A stretch of DNA of 64,000 nucleotides from Hyphomicrobiales bacterium (lineage in GTDB: Bacteria > Pseudomonadota > Alphaproteobacteria > Rhizobiales > Phreatobacteraceae). Below are positions 62,069-64,000 of the stretch, in pieces. The stretch is from contig JAFKKV010000009.1 of assembly GCA_017304475.1 (NCBI GenBank), forward strand, positions 558,001 through 622,000, given 5' to 3'. Made by a program: the position numbers and the translations under genes. Every line of letters starts with the position of its first letter. Position 1 is the first letter of the stretch. The notes beneath the pieces were generated by a model. That model was given only the letters and a program-made list of their open reading frames with translations. It did not search any database and was not told the DNA's origin.

Positions 62069-63562
62069 ATGACAAAGTCCATATGTTCCCGGTGGGGCTT
62101 CGCGGCGCTTGCGCTGTTGGCCGCCGTGGCCGTCTTCGCCGAACCGGCGCTGGCCCAGGCGCCGGCGCCGACGCCGCCGAAGCCCAATGCGGGTGACACC
62201 GCCTGGATGCTGACCTCCGCTCTGCTCGTCCTCTTGATGACGGTGCCGGGCCTGGCGCTGTTCTATGGCGGCCTGGTGCGGACCAAGAACATGCTCTCCG
62301 TGCTGACCCAGGTCTTCGTGATCGTCGCCCTGGTGGCGATCATCTGGGTGATCTACGGCTACTCGCTGACCTTCACCAATGGCGGCGGCCTGAACAGCTA
62401 TGTCGGCGGCTTCTCCAAGGCCTTCCTGATCGGCGTCGACGCGAATTCGACCGCCGCGACCTTCTCCAACGGCGTGGTCATCCCCGAGCTCGTCTATATC
62501 TGCTTCCAGATGACCTTTGCCTGCATCACGCCGGCGCTGATCATCGGCGCCATCGCCGAGCGGGCCAAGTTCTCGGCGGTCATCCTGTTCGTCGTGCTGT
62601 GGGTGACCTTCGTCTATTTCCCGATCGCCCACATGGTCTGGTACTGGGCCGGTCCCGACGCCATCGCTGATGCCGTCAAGGCGGTTGCCGCGGCCGGCGC
62701 CGACGCCGCCAAGAAGGCGGCGGCCGAAGCCAAGCTCGCCGAGATCAAGGCCGATGCCGGCCTGATCTATCAGTGGGGCGCGCTCGACTTCGCCGGCGGC
62801 ACCGTGGTCCATATCAATGCCGGCATTGCCGGCCTGGTCGGCTGCCTCGTCATCGGCAAGCGCATCGGCTACGGCAAGGAACTGATGCCGCCCCACTCGC
62901 TGGTCATGACCATGATCGGCGCGGCCCTGCTCTGGGTCGGCTGGTTCGGCTTCAATGCCGGCTCCAACCTCGAAGCCAACGGCACGGCGGCGCTCGCCAT
63001 GATCAACACCTTCGTCGCGACCGCGGCCGCGGCGCTGGCCTGGCTGTTCGTCGAATGGGCGGCCAAGGGCAAGCCGTCGCTGCTCGGCGCGGTGTCGGGC
63101 GCGGTGGCGGGCCTCGTCGCGGTGACCCCGGCTTCCGGTTTCGCCGGCCCGATGGGCTCGATCGTCCTCGGCCTGGTCGCCGGCGGCGTCTGCTTCGTGT
63201 TCTGCTCGACGGTGAAGAACGCCTTCGGTTACGACGACTCGCTGGATGTCTTCGGCATCCATTGCGTCGGCGGCATCCTCGGCGCGCTCGCCACCGGCAT
63301 CCTGGTCAACACCTCGCTCGGCGGCGTCGGCATCCCCGACTACGAGACCAAGCCGGGCGAACTGGTGGTGGCGGCCTATGCGTTCGGGCCGGCCGTCATG
63401 GCCCAGGTCAAGGCCGTGCTGCTGACCATCGTCTGGTCCGGCATCGGTTCGTTCGTCCTCTACAAGATCGTCGACGTGGTCGTCGGCCTCAGGGTGTCCG
63501 CCGATCGCGAGCGCGAGGGTCTCGACCTCGCCGAGCATGGCGAGCGGGCTTATAATCTCTGA
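62069..63562 (+). CDS. amtB: Ammonium transporter
   Basis: A 497-aa Amt channel with a cleavable signal peptide ending A-L-A-Q and eleven helices. P-G-L-A-L-F-Y-G-G-L-V-R-T-K-N, the F-A-G-G-T-V-V-H-I-N-A-G-I-A-G pore His and F-G-I-H-C-V-G-G (second pore His) are conserved. An Ala/Lys-rich insert of about 35 residues sits in the loop before W-G-A-L-D-F-A-G-G. GGAGT precedes ATG 62069. Confidence 0.97.
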   Translation: MTKSICSRWGFAALALLAAVAVFAEPALAQAPAPTPPKPNAGDTAWMLTSALLVLLMTVPGLALFYGGLVRTKNMLSVLTQVFVIVALVAIIWVIYGYSLTFTNGGGLNSYVGGFSKAFLIGVDANSTAATFSNGVVIPELVYICFQMTFACITPALIIGAIAERAKFSAVILFVVLWVTFVYFPIAHMVWYWAGPDAIADAVKAVAAAGADAAKKAAAEAKLAEIKADAGLIYQWGALDFAGGTVVHINAGIAGLVGCLVIGKRIGYGKELMPPHSLVMTMIGAALLWVGWFGFNAGSNLEANGTAALAMINTFVATAAAALAWLFVEWAAKGKPSLLGAVSGAVAGLVAVTPASGFAGPMGSIVLGLVAGGVCFVFCSTVKNAFGYDDSLDVFGIHCVGGILGALATGILVNTSLGGVGIPDYETKPGELVVAAYAFGPAVMAQVKAVLLTIVWSGIGSFVLYKIVDVVVGLRVSADREREGLDLAEHGERAYNL

Positions 63563-63593
63563 GGCCAAAACAGCCCGAAAGGCAGCAAAAAAG

Positions 63594-63625
63594 CCCCCGG
63601 CACAGGGTTGCCGGGGGTTTTCTTT
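63594..63625 (+). terminator. Rho-independent terminator after amtB
   Basis: CCCCCGGCA-CAGGGT-TGCCGGGGG, a nine-pair stem, is followed by TTTTCTTT. It ends the glnK-amtB unit before ftsK. Confidence 0.93.
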
Positions 63626-63785
63626 TGCCGGCGGAGCGCTATGCGCGACGGCCCGGCGGCCGATGGTTAATCCCCCGTCAACCCTTGCCTCGCTAAGTTC
63701 AGGTTCACGAACCGGATGGCCTTCCGGGGCGGCCGCCTGCGCGCGATCGCCCTGACAGGTCCTCCCTTCACAGGATGCGACCGAC

Positions 63786-64000
63786 ATGGCTGTGGCGCGG
63801 CGGCATACCGGGCTTTCGATCTTTCCCGAAGCGATGAAGGGTGCGATGCGCCGCAAGATCCGGCAGATCGGCGGCCTGGCGATCCTCGCGGCCGTCGGCC
63901 TGGCGGCGCTTGCGCTGATGACCTGGACCGCGGGCGATCCCTCGCTCAGCCACGCCACCAATGCGCCGGTGAAGAACTGGGTCGGCCGGCCGGGCGCCAT
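63786..64000 (+). CDS. ftsK: DNA translocase FtsK, N-terminal fragment (3' end outside window)
   Basis: Only the first 71 residues are in view. M-A-V-A-R-R-H and a basic stretch lead into the first membrane helix, I-G-G-L-A-I-L-A-A-V-G-L-A-A-L-A-L, then M-T-W-T-A-G-D-P-S-L-S-H-A-T-N-A-P, the characteristic start of alphaproteobacterial FtsK. Location behind amtB is the usual Rhizobiales order. A CtrA-like TTAA-N7-TCAA lies at 63667-63681. Confidence 0.88.
   Translation, partial: MAVARRHTGLSIFPEAMKGAMRRKIRQIGGLAILAAVGLAALALMTWTAGDPSLSHATNAPVKNWVGRPGA

Overview
The window is high-GC chromosomal DNA, almost wholly coding, with no phage genes, insertion sequences, CRISPR array, rRNA or recognisable tRNA. 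The gene content points to an alphaproteobacterium of the order Hyphomicrobiales (Rhizobiales): heparinase-like protein beside purH, the tesB-glnK-amtB-ftsK order, a second hisE paralogue, homospermidine synthase, an Omp25/31-type barrel, an alphaproteobacterial GTTC-N7-GTTC LexA box, and many uptake systems. Genus cannot be assigned from this sequence.

Layout. 1-4465: end of a penicillin-acylase-family hydrolase, a small hypothetical gene, a DMT exporter, a hisE-like gene and a yggT/yggU pair whose second member carries an unusual C-terminal extension. 4567-7365: a leftward NMT1-type ABC importer operon with a good sigma54 promoter and an upstream palindrome. 7889-17026: housekeeping and miscellaneous genes (DUF3108, heparinase-like, purH, ybjQ-like, an MFS carrier, a CMD-family protein, gamma-glutamyltransferase). 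17051-29073: an aromatic-acid block. It joins a Liv-type ABC transporter, gentisate dioxygenase, fumarylpyruvate hydrolase and maleylpyruvate isomerase with a CoA ligase, an FAD hydroxylase and a hotdog thioesterase; together they can convert salicylate to gentisate through CoA thioesters and on to fumarate plus pyruvate. MarR, IclR and AraC regulators lie inside it. 30166-34053: four tightly coupled genes (Bug-type binding protein, MmgE/PrpD, Asp/Glu-racemase fold, VOC) that look like an unassigned organic-acid pathway.

34210-46959: a small gene with a LexA box on its promoter and probably no 5' leader, a quinone reductase, DUF218 and plsC, uvrC, a pteridine-reductase-like SDR, an outer-membrane barrel, ccmCDG, a sulfite dehydrogenase with its cytochrome, and homospermidine synthase. 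47093-56035: a serine hydrolase, then an apparent nitrogen-scavenging cluster with two NMT1-type binding proteins, one ATPase, one permease, an SDR, a hydantoinase/allantoinase-like enzyme and a second amidohydrolase. 56093-60440: a potFGHI polyamine importer. 60524-64000: tesB, glnK, amtB and the start of ftsK.

Two kinds of signal tie distant parts together. An 18-19 bp palindrome of the form TTGCCYA-N5-TGGGCA lies upstream of the NMT1-type operon at 7365, upstream of the nitrogen-scavenging cluster at 48472, and twice upstream of glnK, so a common nitrogen regulator (NtrC-like) is the simplest explanation. Separately, a dispersed element of about 150 bp with 37 bp terminal inverted repeats occurs four times, always between genes; paired substitutions within single arms show that each arm is kept as its own hairpin.
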